64,000 nucleotides of DNA from Engraulis encrasicolus (lineage: Eukaryota > Chordata > Actinopteri > Clupeiformes > Engraulidae). Under the pieces are notes generated by a model, which was given only the letters and a program-made list of their open reading frames with translations, did no database searches and had not been told where the DNA came from. How positions within the stretch are numbered: the first letter of the stretch is position 1; each line of letters opens with the position of its first letter. This document shows, piece by piece, positions 48,006 to 62,199 of the stretch. The DNA is taken from positions 51,153,436 to 51,217,435 of the forward strand of contig NC_085860.1 of assembly GCF_034702125.1 (NCBI RefSeq). The letters run 5' to 3'. The translations under genes and the position numbers were made by a program.

Positions 48006-51000
48006 ATGGGCCAGCAGCTGACGGGCCAGGCGGTGGGCCGGCTCCCGGAGAAGCTGTGCAAGCACGCGGGCCTGGTGCGCGAGAGCGGATACCTCACCTA
48101 CGAGGAGTTCCTGGGACGCGTGGCCGAGCTCAACGAAGTGTAAGACTATCTGGCTCAGGGTTCAATCAGCAACGCTATCATTGTGTACATTCCAATATGC
48201 GGCCTCCAATCCTCCACTTGTGCTTGTGGCCTCGCCCCACCGCCTGGCCTGACCTCCGTGGAGAAAACAAAACGTTTCGCCACTGTCTGCCTAGCCACGA
48301 CAACTTTTGAGGGACTGTTCTTCATTCACTATTCCAATTGCAAATGAGGAAATGACATTACTATTGTGCTTTCGCAAGATACTTTTCTGTTGTCAGTCAC
48401 GTCATCATGAGGTCACAAGCAGACAAGTGAGCAAGGGAGGACAGAAGTCCGCATAATGGAATACACACAGTATCTCAGAAGGGCACCTATGTGTTGCACT
48501 AGGTGGCCCTTGTGGAGGTGCCATCAGAGCATGGCTATAAATAGTGACTGTGATTGCACTGTTTAATCCTTTCCCCTTGTTTCCATGTCTAAATACAAGA
48601 TCTGCATCTCTGCTCTTTTTGTCAAACGGGCTATACAAATACAAATTATTCTCCTTCAGCTACTTACACACATACAGTTTCCAATGAGTCTGTCAGGCAT
48701 GATGATTTGAGGTCAAAGGAAAGGAAAAGAGATGCAGTTGAGACAGTATGATCCACACGGCCACACGACAGAGAAATCTTTCTCGACAATCGTTTGCGAT
48801 AGTCGTGTAGTTTGAGCCAGGCTTTAGGGGTTTAAATGCAACTCTCCTCTTCTCCCCTCTCCTCTCCTCTCCTCCTCTCCCCTCCCCTCTCCTCTCCTCT
48901 CCTCTCCTCTCCTCTCCTCTTCTCCCCTCCCCTCCCCTCTCCTCTCCTCTCCTCTCCTCCTCTCCCCTCCCCTCTCCTCTCTCCTCCCTTCTCCTCTCCT
49001 CTCCTCTCCTCTCCTCTCCTCTCCTCTCCTCTCCTCTCCTCCCCTCTCCTCTTCTCCTCTCCTCTCCTCTCCTCTCCTCTCCTCTCCTCTCCTCTCCTCA
49101 CCACAGCACTGCCAAGTTGGCGGCGGGCCAGCAGAAGCATCTCCTGTTTGAGGTGCAGCCAGGCTCGGACTCCTCAGCCCTGTGGAAGGTCGCCGTCAGG
49201 ATTGTCTGCACCAAGGTGAGTTCAAACGGACGCGCCGGCTGCCTGCCCACCACGACACCTTACCCTGACCAAGCTACCCACCACGACACCGCATCTTGAC
49301 CAAGCGACAACCTACCCACCACGACACCACACCCTGACTAGGGATGCAAATTATCAAGCAGCAATCTACGTATCCACCACACCTTACCTTGACCAACCTA
49401 CCCACCACCACACCTTACCTTGACCAACCTACCCACCACCACACCACACCACACCCTGACCAACCTACCCACCACACCTTACTCTGACTAACCAGCAGAC
49501 TAGACTACCCACCTCCACACCTTACCCTGACCAACCTACCCACCACCACACCACACCACACCTTGACCAACCTACCCACCACCACACCACACCACACCTT
49601 GACCAACCTACCCACCACCACACCTTACCCTGACCAACTAGCAACCCAACCTACCCACCACCACACCTTACCCTGACCAACCTACCCACCACGACACCTT
49701 ACCCTGACCAAGCTACCCACCACGACACCTTACCCTGACCAAGCTACCCACCACGACACCTTACCTTGACCAACCTACCCACCACCACACCTTACCCTGA
49801 CCAACTAGCAACCAAGTACCCGCCTCTTATAAGACACACACTAAGGGGGAGGGCAGATCCAGGTAGCATGCATGTCCACTCTTGCACCTGCTGCCTCTTG
49901 CCCTGGCTGGTTCCTTACTGAACAGACTTGGGAGGGCAGATGACGCAGGGTACTACTGGATGGGCTTATATTGCCTGCACACTGTTATCTTCACATTAAT
50001 CAAGACGTGCCCAGTACACCGATTGCACAGTACACCCTGATGATGATGGTAATCAGTGCATTTTCATATAATCCGTCTTTCTCTGTCCCTCTTTACCTCT
50101 CTGCTTTTTTTTCTTTAAATGTATGTTTCGGGCTCTTTGGCCTTTATTATGACAGGACAGTATGAGAGGAGACAGGAAACGGTTGTGAGAGAGAGATGGG
50201 GTAGGGCCTGGAAATGACCCCGACTGGACTCAAACCGGGGTCCCCATTGGCAATGTAAGCCCAAATGTGGGGGGCTTACCTCTCTGCTTTTATTCTATCA
50301 CTCTCCCTCTCTCCCTCTACCCTGCTCCCTCTCCCTCTGTCCTCGTCTTTCCCTCTTCCCCTCCCCCTCTCCTCCTCCTAATCCTCCTCCTCCTCCCTCT
50401 CCTCCTCCTCCTCCTGCTCCTCCTCCTCCTCCTCTCCTCCTCCCTCTATTCCTCCCCCTCCTCCTGCTCCTCCTCCTCCCCCCCCCCCCCCTCCTCCTCC
50501 TCCTCCCCCTCTCCTCCTCCTAATCCTCCTCCTCCTCCCTCTCCTCCTCCTCCTCCTGCTCCTCCTCCTCCTCCTCTCAGATCAATAAAGAGGATGGCGT
50601 GGTGGAGGCGTCGCGCATCATGAACCTGTACCAGTTCATCCAGCTGTACAAGGACGTCACTAGCCAGGCGGCCGAGGTCTTCTCTGGGGAGGCGGCCGCC
50701 TCGGGACAGCTCTCCTCCGTCGAGTCCTGCCAGGCCAGCATGTGGATGGGCAGGTATGGAACTGAACTGAACTGAACTGAACTGAACTGATCTGCACTGA
50801 TCTGTACTGCCCTGTATGGTACTATTCACTATGAATGAGCCACAGCAATGTCAGTCTTTATAGTGATCGTATGTGGATGGGCAGGTACTGAACTGTTCAA
50901 GTTAGTCACAGGGCGCACTCAACTTCTGGGGCCTATATCACAAAGCTGGTTCAGGATAAGTTAAGGTCCTAGGACCAGAATTGAACCCGGGTCGCCGGCG

Positions 51001-52058
51001 TAATGATACTGCGTCTCAGCTCATTGAGCTACTGCGCACCCAGGTCTTCCTCAGTGTTTTTTTGTTTCGTTAGTCTGTTATAAATATTTGTTTTTGGGCA
51101 TTTGGGCCTTTATTTATTTAGGACAGTCTAAAGCTAGATTTATGCTTCGGACGCAGAGCCTCTGCGTCCGTCCGTCTTCTGTCTGTGCAAGTCCACGCCC
51201 CCCTCAAAGAGGCTCTGCGCCCGTCATCGAGCGCCTCGAAAAAATTCTAACTATCCGTCGGACGGACGCGGAGGAAGCAGACCAAAAGGCACTATGATTG
51301 GTCGTCTCGCCACTTCCTTGTTCTGTTCTTGTGGCAGCGCAATGCCAGTAGTTTGCGAGAGCAGAGCTGTATTCTGTTAAACACTATATTAATGCCCTGT
51401 GTGTAAATGTTAAGCTAAGTAACAAACAATGTCTCAGTTGAACACTGGTGGCACAATGCCTGCGGTTTTACTACCGTAGCTTCCTCCACCGAATGTAAAC
51501 ACACATCGGCAGAATCAACTGTTTACATGCTTGCATTTTCTGCTCGTGAAAAACAGACTGGGTATGTCAAATAGTGATACCAGTGCATTGTCTTTGCAAT
51601 TTGTGTGAAAAGAGAGAGAGAGAGGTTATTATTGGGATATGACTCAGGCTGGACTCGAACCTGTGTCCCCATGGGCACGCAAGCTCAGATGTGGGGGGGC
51701 TTAGTGCACTGTGCCACAGCTCCCCACTGCGTCTTGAGTGTGTTTAACCCATTCATGCCCTGTACCTTGCCTTGTTGCGTTGGGCAACGTTGGCCCTGGC
51801 GCCTGGAGCTGCATTACGCAACATTCAGGCTCATGAGATTTGAAACAAATTTATCAAAAATCTCTGTTTGTTTGAGATGAATGAACTCACTCTGATGAAA
51901 GATGATGGTCTTAGCGTTTAAATGCAACTCGGTGCATATTTTTATGTGCTTCAGAAGCTGAAATATTAAGGTTTTCATAGGCTGAGGGCAGCTTTTCCTT
52001 AAAAGGGCTCAGGCATTCAGCACTCTTTTTTGCAGGTGCCTTAGGCGTCAATGGGTTA

Positions 52059-52104
<46 letters not shown>

Positions 52105-52766
52105 TCAGGGTGAAGCAGCTGACTGACGAGGAGGAGTGTTGCATCTGCATGGACGGCAAGGCCGACCTCATCCTGCCCTGTGCTCACAGCTTCTGCCAGA
52201 AGTGCATCGACAAATGGTAAGGGGTCATTTCACGTGTAATCAGATACTTTGGGACCATTAAGGGAGAAACAGACAAGGAAAGGTTTCATATTCTGAGGGT
52301 TGTTGTATTCCATGTTGTTTGTGTTATTTGAAGAGCCAGAAAAGAGCCTTCAAACAACACCACAGACATCTTTTTGTGACATACACTGATAAATGGTGAG
52401 GGCAGCAAATTGTGATATACAATATACAAATGTGAACTAGAAATGCACTCCGTAGTGCAGCCCTCCGCCAAGGAAGCTGTCAGTTAGAACATTTGACTGT
52501 TACACCCGATTTTTGTTTCAAGTCTTTCTGCCTTCTTTTTGTGGAGTTAGAATCTGGTACGTCAACATGTGCCCTGTCCCGCAATTCAATTTGTGTTCAC
52601 TAGGGGCGTCTAGATTTGTACGCTAGCAATGGTGAAGAATCTTTAAAAAAAAGTCCAGGTTCCAGTTTGTGATTTGGATCACCACCAAAATTTAATCCTT
52701 TGGTCATTTCCAACAACTCCATAAAGTTTCAGCCAAATCCGATCACATGTTTTTGAGTTATCCTGC

Positions 52767-52800
<34 letters not shown>

Positions 52801-53968
52801 CCAACCAACGCAACCGAAAACATAACCTCCTTGGCACAGGTAATTACTGGCTACCAATGGAACCAATGGCTGTACAAGTGGATAGGAATGGACACCACTC
52901 ACTCTCTTCAGTTGATGTTGCAAACAAAACAAGATTTCCTGTCTGGACAAGATTTGGAGTTTCCATTTCTCTCTGATTGGTAATTGGAAGCAGGAAATCT
53001 GTTTTTCGTTAGAAAAAATTGACAGTTGAAATGAAAATGCTTAAAGTCGGTTGAACTGCCCTGTGGCTGTAGAATGGTCTGTTACCGGTCACCGCAATGA
53101 CCTCTCCTCAGTGCAACTGTGACACACTTCACTCACAGAGCCATAGGGACAGCCTGATAGAGGCACGGGATGGAACACATGTCATGTGGCGTCACGTGCC
53201 AGACATGAGTTCTCTCTCTGCTACTATCTCACATATTATCAAGATACCGTGGCTGAAAACACGACCAGTTGAAAACCTTGCTTTGCACGAGCATTAATGC
53301 CTGTGGATGTAGCCTGTTATTGGACAAGGAAGTTTCCTTATATGAAAAGCTTACTAATTTTGTATTTGCTCCTTCCTGAGTGGTCAGATCAGGAATGACC
53401 CAAGTTGGACAAGTACAAGAGAGGTTTGCTGATCTTTCTTGTTCTGTCCTGTGTTTCACCTGTTCTCTCCTATCTGCCATTCTTTTTTTTGCTAGTGGTT
53501 GCTAGTGCTACATCATTCCGAAGAGCTGTTGGCAACTTAACTGGAACTAGCAGACCATAAATTCTGTTATAGTATATGAGAGCACGAGACAAGGTTGAAA
53601 TGGGTGGGGATTAACCCCTTAGCTCAGAGCCCGTGTTATCACTAAAATGGTAACGAGCACGTTTTAATCAGTTACTTAAGGCTCTCTGCGTTGTCCTAGA
53701 AATGTTTTTATGATGTAGTTGAGTGTTTACGGCAAAGAGTAAATACGGGCCCATCTGCAGTAAGAGGCTACTGAGTTTGACCTTGTCCTTGTCCTTGCTC
53801 TTCATTTGCCCTGACAGGAGCGGTCAGAACAGGAACTGCCCCATCTGCCGTATCCAGGTGACCGCTGCCAATGAATCCTGGGTAATGTCTGACGCTCCAA
53901 CAGAGGAGGACATCGCTGGCTACATCCTGAATCTGGCTGACGAGGCAGGACATCCTCACCGGCCTTAA
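48006..53968 (+). CDS. rnf141: RING finger protein 141 (E3 ubiquitin ligase)
   Basis: Five coding exons: 48006-48139 (exon begins near 47948 with 5' UTR), 49107-49215, 50581-50753, 52109-52216 and 53818-53968. They join to 675 bp (224 aa; human RNF141 has 230). The N-terminus MGQQLT fits an N-myristoylation signal. Residues 27-41 ([16 protein letters not shown]) and [14 protein letters not shown] follow the family closely. The C3HC4 RING spans 149-185 with C149, C152, C163, H165, C168, C171, C182 and C185 all present. The C-terminus ends AGHPHRP. The middle segment 115-130 is shorter than in human. RNF141 was described as a testis-expressed factor in mammals; its substrate is unclear. It converges with ampd3, the same pair as on human 11p15. 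Acceptors of exons 2 and 3 sit in huge pyrimidine repeats. Confidence 0.95.
48761..48832. mobile_element. Fragment of the TIR element at 60054
   Basis: GATAGTCGTGTAGTTTGAGC ending CAGGCTTTA matches the right end of 60054-60410; the left part is lost. Confidence 0.6.
48839..49106. repeat. (CCTCT)n tract forming the rnf141 exon 2 polypyrimidine region
   Basis: About 260 bp of CTCCT/CCCCT repeat run directly into CACCACAG, the exon 2 acceptor. Confidence 0.93.
49240..49830 (+). repeat. Minisatellite in rnf141 intron 2
   Basis: About 20 units of CTACCCACCACNACACC plus TTACCCTGACCAA, 25-35 bp each, starting about 25 bp after the exon 2 donor. The unit has only weak similarity to the exon end (CTGCACCAAG), so I do not claim an exon origin. 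Confidence 0.85.
50117..50277 (-). mobile_element. tRNA-derived SINE, rnf141 intron 2
   Basis: Minus-strand copy close to 1986-2184: GGCCTTTATTATGACAGGAC, AGAGAGAGATGGG and the complement of a B-box at CAAACCGGGGTCC. Confidence 0.75.
50290..50580. repeat. (CTC)n pyrimidine tract forming the rnf141 exon 3 acceptor region
   Basis: About 290 bp of CTC/CCT repeat, including a direct duplication (CCCCCTCTCCTCCTCCTAAT at about 50361 and 50505), end in CTCCTCTCAG at the exon 3 acceptor. Confidence 0.92.
50740..50890 (+). repeat. Exon 3 splice-donor duplication in rnf141
   Basis: ATGTGGATGGGCAG then GTA occurs at the true exon 3 end (donor GT 50754) and again at 50871-50887 (GT 50885). An (ACTGA)n microsatellite lies between. 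Confidence 0.8.
51095..51730 (-). mobile_element. SINE interrupted by a secondary insertion
   Basis: SINE words GGCCTTTATTTATTTAGGAC (51105) and AGAGAGAGAGAGGTTATTA through GGGGGGGCTTAGTGCAC (51610-51700) are parts of one minus-strand SINE split by about 480 bp (51128-51605). The intervening DNA has a palindromic CGGACGCAGAGCCTCTGCGTCCG at its left. Confidence 0.5.
52062..52101. repeat. (TG)n at the rnf141 exon 4 acceptor
   Basis: A ~40 bp TG repeat directly precedes TTTGTCAG. Confidence 0.92.
52217..53817. other. rnf141 intron 4
   Basis: No gene. A (CAGA)n microsatellite at 52769-52799 follows a block (TCCGCCAAGGAAG ... CAACTCCATAAAGTTTC) that resembles a dispersed retroposon ending in that repeat. 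Confidence 0.5.
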
Positions 53969-53969
53969 C

Positions 53970-53970
53970 T

Positions 53971-54008
<38 letters not shown>

Positions 54009-54209
54009 ACCAGGGGTCCGTTTCTCGATTCTTGTCGTTGCTAACCGTCTTAAGACCGTCTTAAGACCGTCTTACCGTTCCCTTGGATTTAGTGGTGAGC
54101 GTCACTGTCGAGAGAGAGTTGAGTCGCTCTTACGAAGGACTTTGCTAACGACGATAGCAAAGACGCTTTCGAGAAACGGACCCCAGTAACGACAACGATA
54201 ACAACCAGG

Positions 54210-54247
<38 letters not shown>

Positions 54248-54260
54248 CCACCACCATCAA
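53970..54260. mobile_element. Hairpin MITE inside an (AAC)n repeat, rnf141 3' UTR
   Basis: (AAC)n starts 2 bp after the stop codon (to 54007) and resumes at 54217-54250. Between them, 54013-54184 has inverted ends GGGGTCCGTTTCTCGA / TCGAGAAACGGACCCC and an internal CGTCTTAAGAC palindrome. The MITE landed next to or within the microsatellite. Confidence 0.82.
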
Positions 54261-54751
54261 CCAACAACAACAACTGTCTCATCTCCCAAACCCTACCGTA
54301 CACTCACATGGAGAAGTGTGACGATGACTGATTTATTTTTTCTTTCTCTGGGGTTTTTAATTTAGTTTCATCTGTTACCAATTACTTTGGGAAAGGCATT
54401 AACCACTGGATGTTATCAAGTATGGACTTCTTCTTCTTCGTCTTTTTTAAATTTGTGTAGAATTATAGAAATAAGTGTCACTGTCTACTGTCAGAAAATA
54501 ACAGCTTGCATACTTTTAACGTTGAGCTTATGTGAACACTAACTTTATTGCACACGCTTTGTACACAGATTGTTTTCTGTGTGTGAGTGAGACATTTGAT
54601 ATTTGATATAGCTCAATGTTTTAATGACTGTGACATGAAATCGGGCAAGGCGCCTCTTTGCAAACGTTTGGGTATCTTTGCCCCCTGACTGTTTATGTTC
54701 TTCACTGCTGCCTCTTGTCCTTTCATTTATTTTATTTTCATTTTTTTTTTT

Positions 54752-54917
54752 TTGTCTTTTTAGACTTTATTATGGACAGGACAGTATGAGAGGTGGACAG
54801 GAAGCAAATTGGGAGAGATACAGGGAGGGGTCGGTAAAAAGGACCCGGGCCGGGAATCGAACCCGGGTCAGCCGCATGGCAGGCGAGTGCCCTACCGGGT
54901 GGCCAAGGCAGGGCCAC
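54752..54917 (-). mobile_element. tRNA-derived SINE, rnf141 3' UTR region
   Basis: Minus-strand copy with ACTTTATTATGGACAGGAC, then AATCGAACCCGGGTC (B-box complement) and GCAGGCGAGTGCCCTACC. Confidence 0.75.
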
Positions 54918-55874
54918 CTTTTGTCCTTTCATTTGGGTAGGCATGCCAACCAAGGATACGCATTGCTCCTGGTTTATTCAGCTATTATTGAGCTTGTTGT
55001 GTTAAGGGATTTTATTTTTTTCTGCGTGGGAATCTTATCTATTAGTAAGGCCTTTTCAATTCTTTAAGCTAAGTCCTTCATCGTTACAGCCTACACCTGG
55101 ACTGTTGGGCTTTTTTGGCTTGGTTTTCTTAGCATTGCTCTTTGGTTTCTCAACAAGTATTGTTAAAGGCTTGGTTTGAACAATGCTGGTACTGAAGTCT
55201 TGTTAAAAAAAAAAAAAAAAAAAAACCATCAGGCTGGCAAGGGACTGGTCTAAATGGTGCGTTCTACACCTGAAACAGTCACCGTGTTACACCATAACAG
55301 CCTGTCTGGTGCAGTGACGTTCCAAAACATCACCATTTCCAACAAGCCCACTGTTTAAGCTCTCTGGCTTTACTTCTTAGCTTGCACACCTTATTATGTC
55401 CATTTCAACTTGAATCCACACTGTAATTAAATGGAAGGGGGGCTTTGTTGTAAGCTATTTTTATGAACTTGTATGTGTGTTTGTCTTGATATATTTTATG
55501 TTGCTGTAGAACAAATTATTTTATTTTTCAGGATTTAAAACCTAGCTTGTTATAATTTTTTGGGGCTGGGGATCTTATCTTATATGATGACTTGTTATAT
55601 GTTGATGTTGTCTTCAAGCTGGAGAGTGAATTTGCTCTTCAGAAGCTTCCTGGGCCAAGTCTTTTCTTCCTGTGAAGTTAATTTGCACAATTAAATAAGC
55701 ATAATTAATTTCTCAAACTTTTCGGTCACAGATGATGAGAGTGCATATTAAGCAAGCTGTTGAAGTGACAAAGGCTGTTGAATTTGGGGTTTTCAGAGAT
55801 TGAGAGAGACAAGAAGATTGTTGCCGGCTGAGACTGACATATAATTGACTGATTTGGATAAAGCACTTTCCCCT

Positions 55875-55911
<37 letters not shown>

Positions 55912-55927
55912 CACAGCTGGCTTATGT

Positions 55928-55958
55928 CCAGTAGGTGGCACTGTGTAACACAAATAAA
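55928..55958 (+). promoter_or_regulatory. CTCF-like motif and candidate rnf141 poly(A) signal
   Basis: CCAGTAGGTGGCACT (55928-55942) closely fits the CTCF core, and AATAAA follows at 55953. This lies between the 3' ends of the convergent genes; rnf141 would then have a 3' UTR of about 2 kb. Confidence 0.35.
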
Positions 55959-56326
55959 GTACCATACTTTTTACAACCAGATTGAAATGAGAGTTCTCCA
56001 TTCCTGACTTGTCTTTCTGGTCCATCACAGCTAATATAGCACTGAAGATACACATATTTTCTACTCCATATACTACTACGCGACTTCCGTGAGTGCCAAG
56101 GTGTTCCCTTATGAACCTTGGGAGGGACCATACGAAGTGCAATTAAGATAACGTGGATCAAAACAAACTCAGTGGCTCAACTGTAACAGTTTTTCGTGTG
56201 AATTTTATCATGTTAAAACTGCATTTTCCATCTATTTTTGGTAAGAATGATGAGCCATGTGTTTCTTTCCCTCTAGTTAGACCAGAGAGATAAAAGACAA
56301 AACACTGATGCTGTGTTGAACCATTC

Positions 56327-56332
56327 TTTATT
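56327..56332 (-). promoter_or_regulatory. Candidate poly(A) signal of ampd3
   Basis: AATAAA on the minus strand about 2.57 kb past the ampd3 stop codon. Convergent with the rnf141 3' end about 370 bp away. Confidence 0.4.
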
Positions 56333-58899
56333 TAAAAAAAAAAAAACCAAATTAACAGTTTGACTTTTACATTCAGAGAGAGGTAAGAAATGCAAACATC
56401 CGATAGCAACATCAATAGACCGTGAACATTCATATACATTCTTGGGAGTGGGGAAGCCTGCACTGTGCTTCCTGCCTCCGTGTGAAACAGCATGACGCGG
56501 CTCTCGTGAGCACGCTTAAACAAGCAACAGCAGAGACTGGGCATATTAAGCTTTCTATGATTTCGAAGGCACTCCTTTGTGGGTGTAGGGCTGACAGTAA
56601 TGGACTCATTAGTTACAATCCATTGCCACGTATTCCAAATGACTTTTATCTGTCCAATTCATCCAAGTGAATGGCTGGTTGAATGATCACCTGTGTGAAT
56701 TGGACAGGTAAAACAAGGTCATTTGGGACATCTGGCATTACATTGTAACTAATGAATCCATTTTGCCCAAACGTGGTGTTGTCTCTGTGTCTTTGGCGGC
56801 TACTGTACCCCCATGACGTGCTGTATTATTAAAGGGGGGGCTTTGGCGGCTACTGTACCCCCATGACGTGCTGTATTATTAAAGGGGGGGCTTAAGGCTC
56901 ACCCCTCAGGCACTCAAAGTACAATGCAAACAGACAACCATGCAGGCAACTCCTGGCTTACAGTAAGCTACATACTCAGCAGGCAGCATAATATATTACC
57001 AAGCACTTCTTATGAAAAACAAATAAAGAAACAACAAAACCCCACATGGATCAGCAGAGACTATTCTAGCTTCGAGACACCCTTCAGTCCTCCCTGGAAG
57101 AGGACATTGACTAACTATGTTTAACTCTTGCCAAATGAAAGATGGTCTCTTGTTCACTGTGCAGTGCTGTCTGCACAGAGCAAAACTGTAAGTCTGTACA
57201 CATGTAGCGTAGTCCACTACATAGGGAAGAAGTGCATTTTGGACAAGAGATAGGAGGACATTTGCACAAACAACTTGCATTTGAGCAAGTCCAGGCTAGG
57301 ATTCAAATGTGTGGAACTTTGACTTTGTGCCAGCTCTCATGAAATATGCCCTTATGTGGTGTTCGTTACAAATAGTAAAAAAAAACCCCACAGCAATAAA
57401 GAAGTAACAAAATTGCCCATTCAGGTTGCTCAAGTTACAAAGTCAAAACTTTTACAAAATAAAACCGTTATAAAAAAAACTAAAATATTTTCTCTAGTTA
57501 AAAAAAATCCCACAGTAGTAACATGTTTCTGGTTTTCTTACAATAAACAACAGGGGGAAAAATATCAAACTAGCCAAAACTAGCTTTCTGTAACAGTAGC
57601 TGATGGTTGCCCTTGGTAACCTAGCCATGTTCCATTATGTGCATGTGCAGCCGTTTACAAATGTAGCCATGTGCGCTCCTTGAAGGTTAAGGTAGCCATA
57701 TTGGATGCATCATTTGACAAGGCAATATACAGTATCATTGCTGAGGTGGCTACATCGTGGTCATGGTTAGTGGGTTAATGGGTCGGCTATTTGTATCATC
57801 TAAAAATATAGGAGGACCGTAGGACATAATACCGGTATTCCCCCTGCCCTATCGCACCCCTCCCGGCTTCACATACTCAGGCCATCGTTGGTAGTGGGTT
57901 GTGTGATGTTGCCGTTGGGTGGGGTACTTGTGCCATTTAAAGACATCATACTATAGGACATATAAAACCCTGGACCCATCTCACGCCAGCCTGCGGGCTA
58001 CTAGGGAGTGTTCAGTGATTCACGCCCCCCCATCCATGGCCCCCCACCCCACCCACTACCCATACCCAAGCTATTAGGCTCGTTCGTGACGAAGCAGTAC
58101 GATTTTTGCTAGGCAGTGGGCATGCGCACTTAGAACCACAATGCATCAAACTGGCAAAGTGCGCATGCCCACTGCCTAGCAAAAATCGTACTGCTTCGTC
58201 AAGAACAAGCCTATTGGGGCGTCATCAGCATGGCACATGCAACCCCAGCCTGCTACCCATCCCCACTGGGGGTGTTCAGGACATATAAAATCCTGCAGGC
58301 TACTAGAGAGTGTTCAGTGATTCACCCCCCCATCCATGGCCCCTGGCCCCACCCCACCCACTACCCATACCCAAGCTATTGGGGAGTCTTCAGTATGGCA
58401 CATGCAACCCCACCCTGCTACCCATACCCACTGCGGGGATGTTCAGTGTGCCCCCTTTCAACCCACTCCACCACCCATACCCAAGATACTGGGGGGAGTT
58501 CAGTGTGCCCCCCCCCCACCACGGTTACATCCCATTGGTCCGTCCGACAGCCCATTAGTCCGACCACACACGTCACGTGCTGTGCCCAAACCAAAACAAC
58601 TCCTACACCTAACTGTCATTTAAGGCATGTAGCATGTAGTCTGTTAGCCCAGTAGCCTGAGCGCTATGCTCCTCGATGGCTTACTGTCTGACTTATGGGC
58701 TGTCGGAATAATGGGCTGTCTGACCAATCGGCAGACCCTCCCACCACGCCCTTACCATGGCTACTGGGGGGGGGGTGTTCAGTGAGCCTACCCCACACCA
58801 CCTCCACCTCCTCCTCACTCCTACCTTGGCCACTGTGGCGTGCTGACCGCTTCACCCCCATCCCACTACCCCCACCCCACCCCACCCTGGCTACGGTGT
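56333..58899 (-). other. Probable ampd3 3' UTR and flank
   Basis: Contains no coding exon. It holds an inverted repeat at 56599-56762 (ATTAGTTACAATCC arm), an exact 50 bp tandem duplication (56791-56840 and 56841-56890), the hairpin at 58077 and degenerate direct repeats of CACCCACTACCCATACCCAAG between 58020 and 58500. Confidence 0.55.
58077..58212. mobile_element. Near-perfect hairpin with about 49 bp arms
   Basis: GACGAAGCAGTACGATTTTT and GCAGTGGGCATGCGCAC in the left arm are mirrored by their complements in the right arm; the loop is about 30 bp. It lies in the probable ampd3 3' UTR and looks like a palindromic MITE. Confidence 0.8.
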
Positions 58900-62165
<3,266 letters not shown>

Positions 62166-62199
62166 CAACAGACAACACATACATCAAAATAAATACTCT

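Noticed and set aside
48832..49219. Long Ser/Leu/Pro-rich and Arg/Glu/Gly-rich frames over the CCTCT tract
   Set aside because: Simple-repeat translation; only the end overlaps real rnf141 exon 2.
49240..49830. rnf141 intron 2 minisatellite as a further junction-derived array
   Set aside because: Only a few bases (ACCAAG) resemble the exon end, too little to claim an exon origin.
50267..50623. Leu/Ser/Pro-rich frame leading into rnf141 exon 3
   Set aside because: Pyrimidine repeat translation in a different frame from the exon.
58106..58655. Pro/His-rich open frames in the ampd3 3' region
   Set aside because: They come from degenerate CACCCACTACCCATACCC repeats; no homology recognised and they lie past the ampd3 stop codon.
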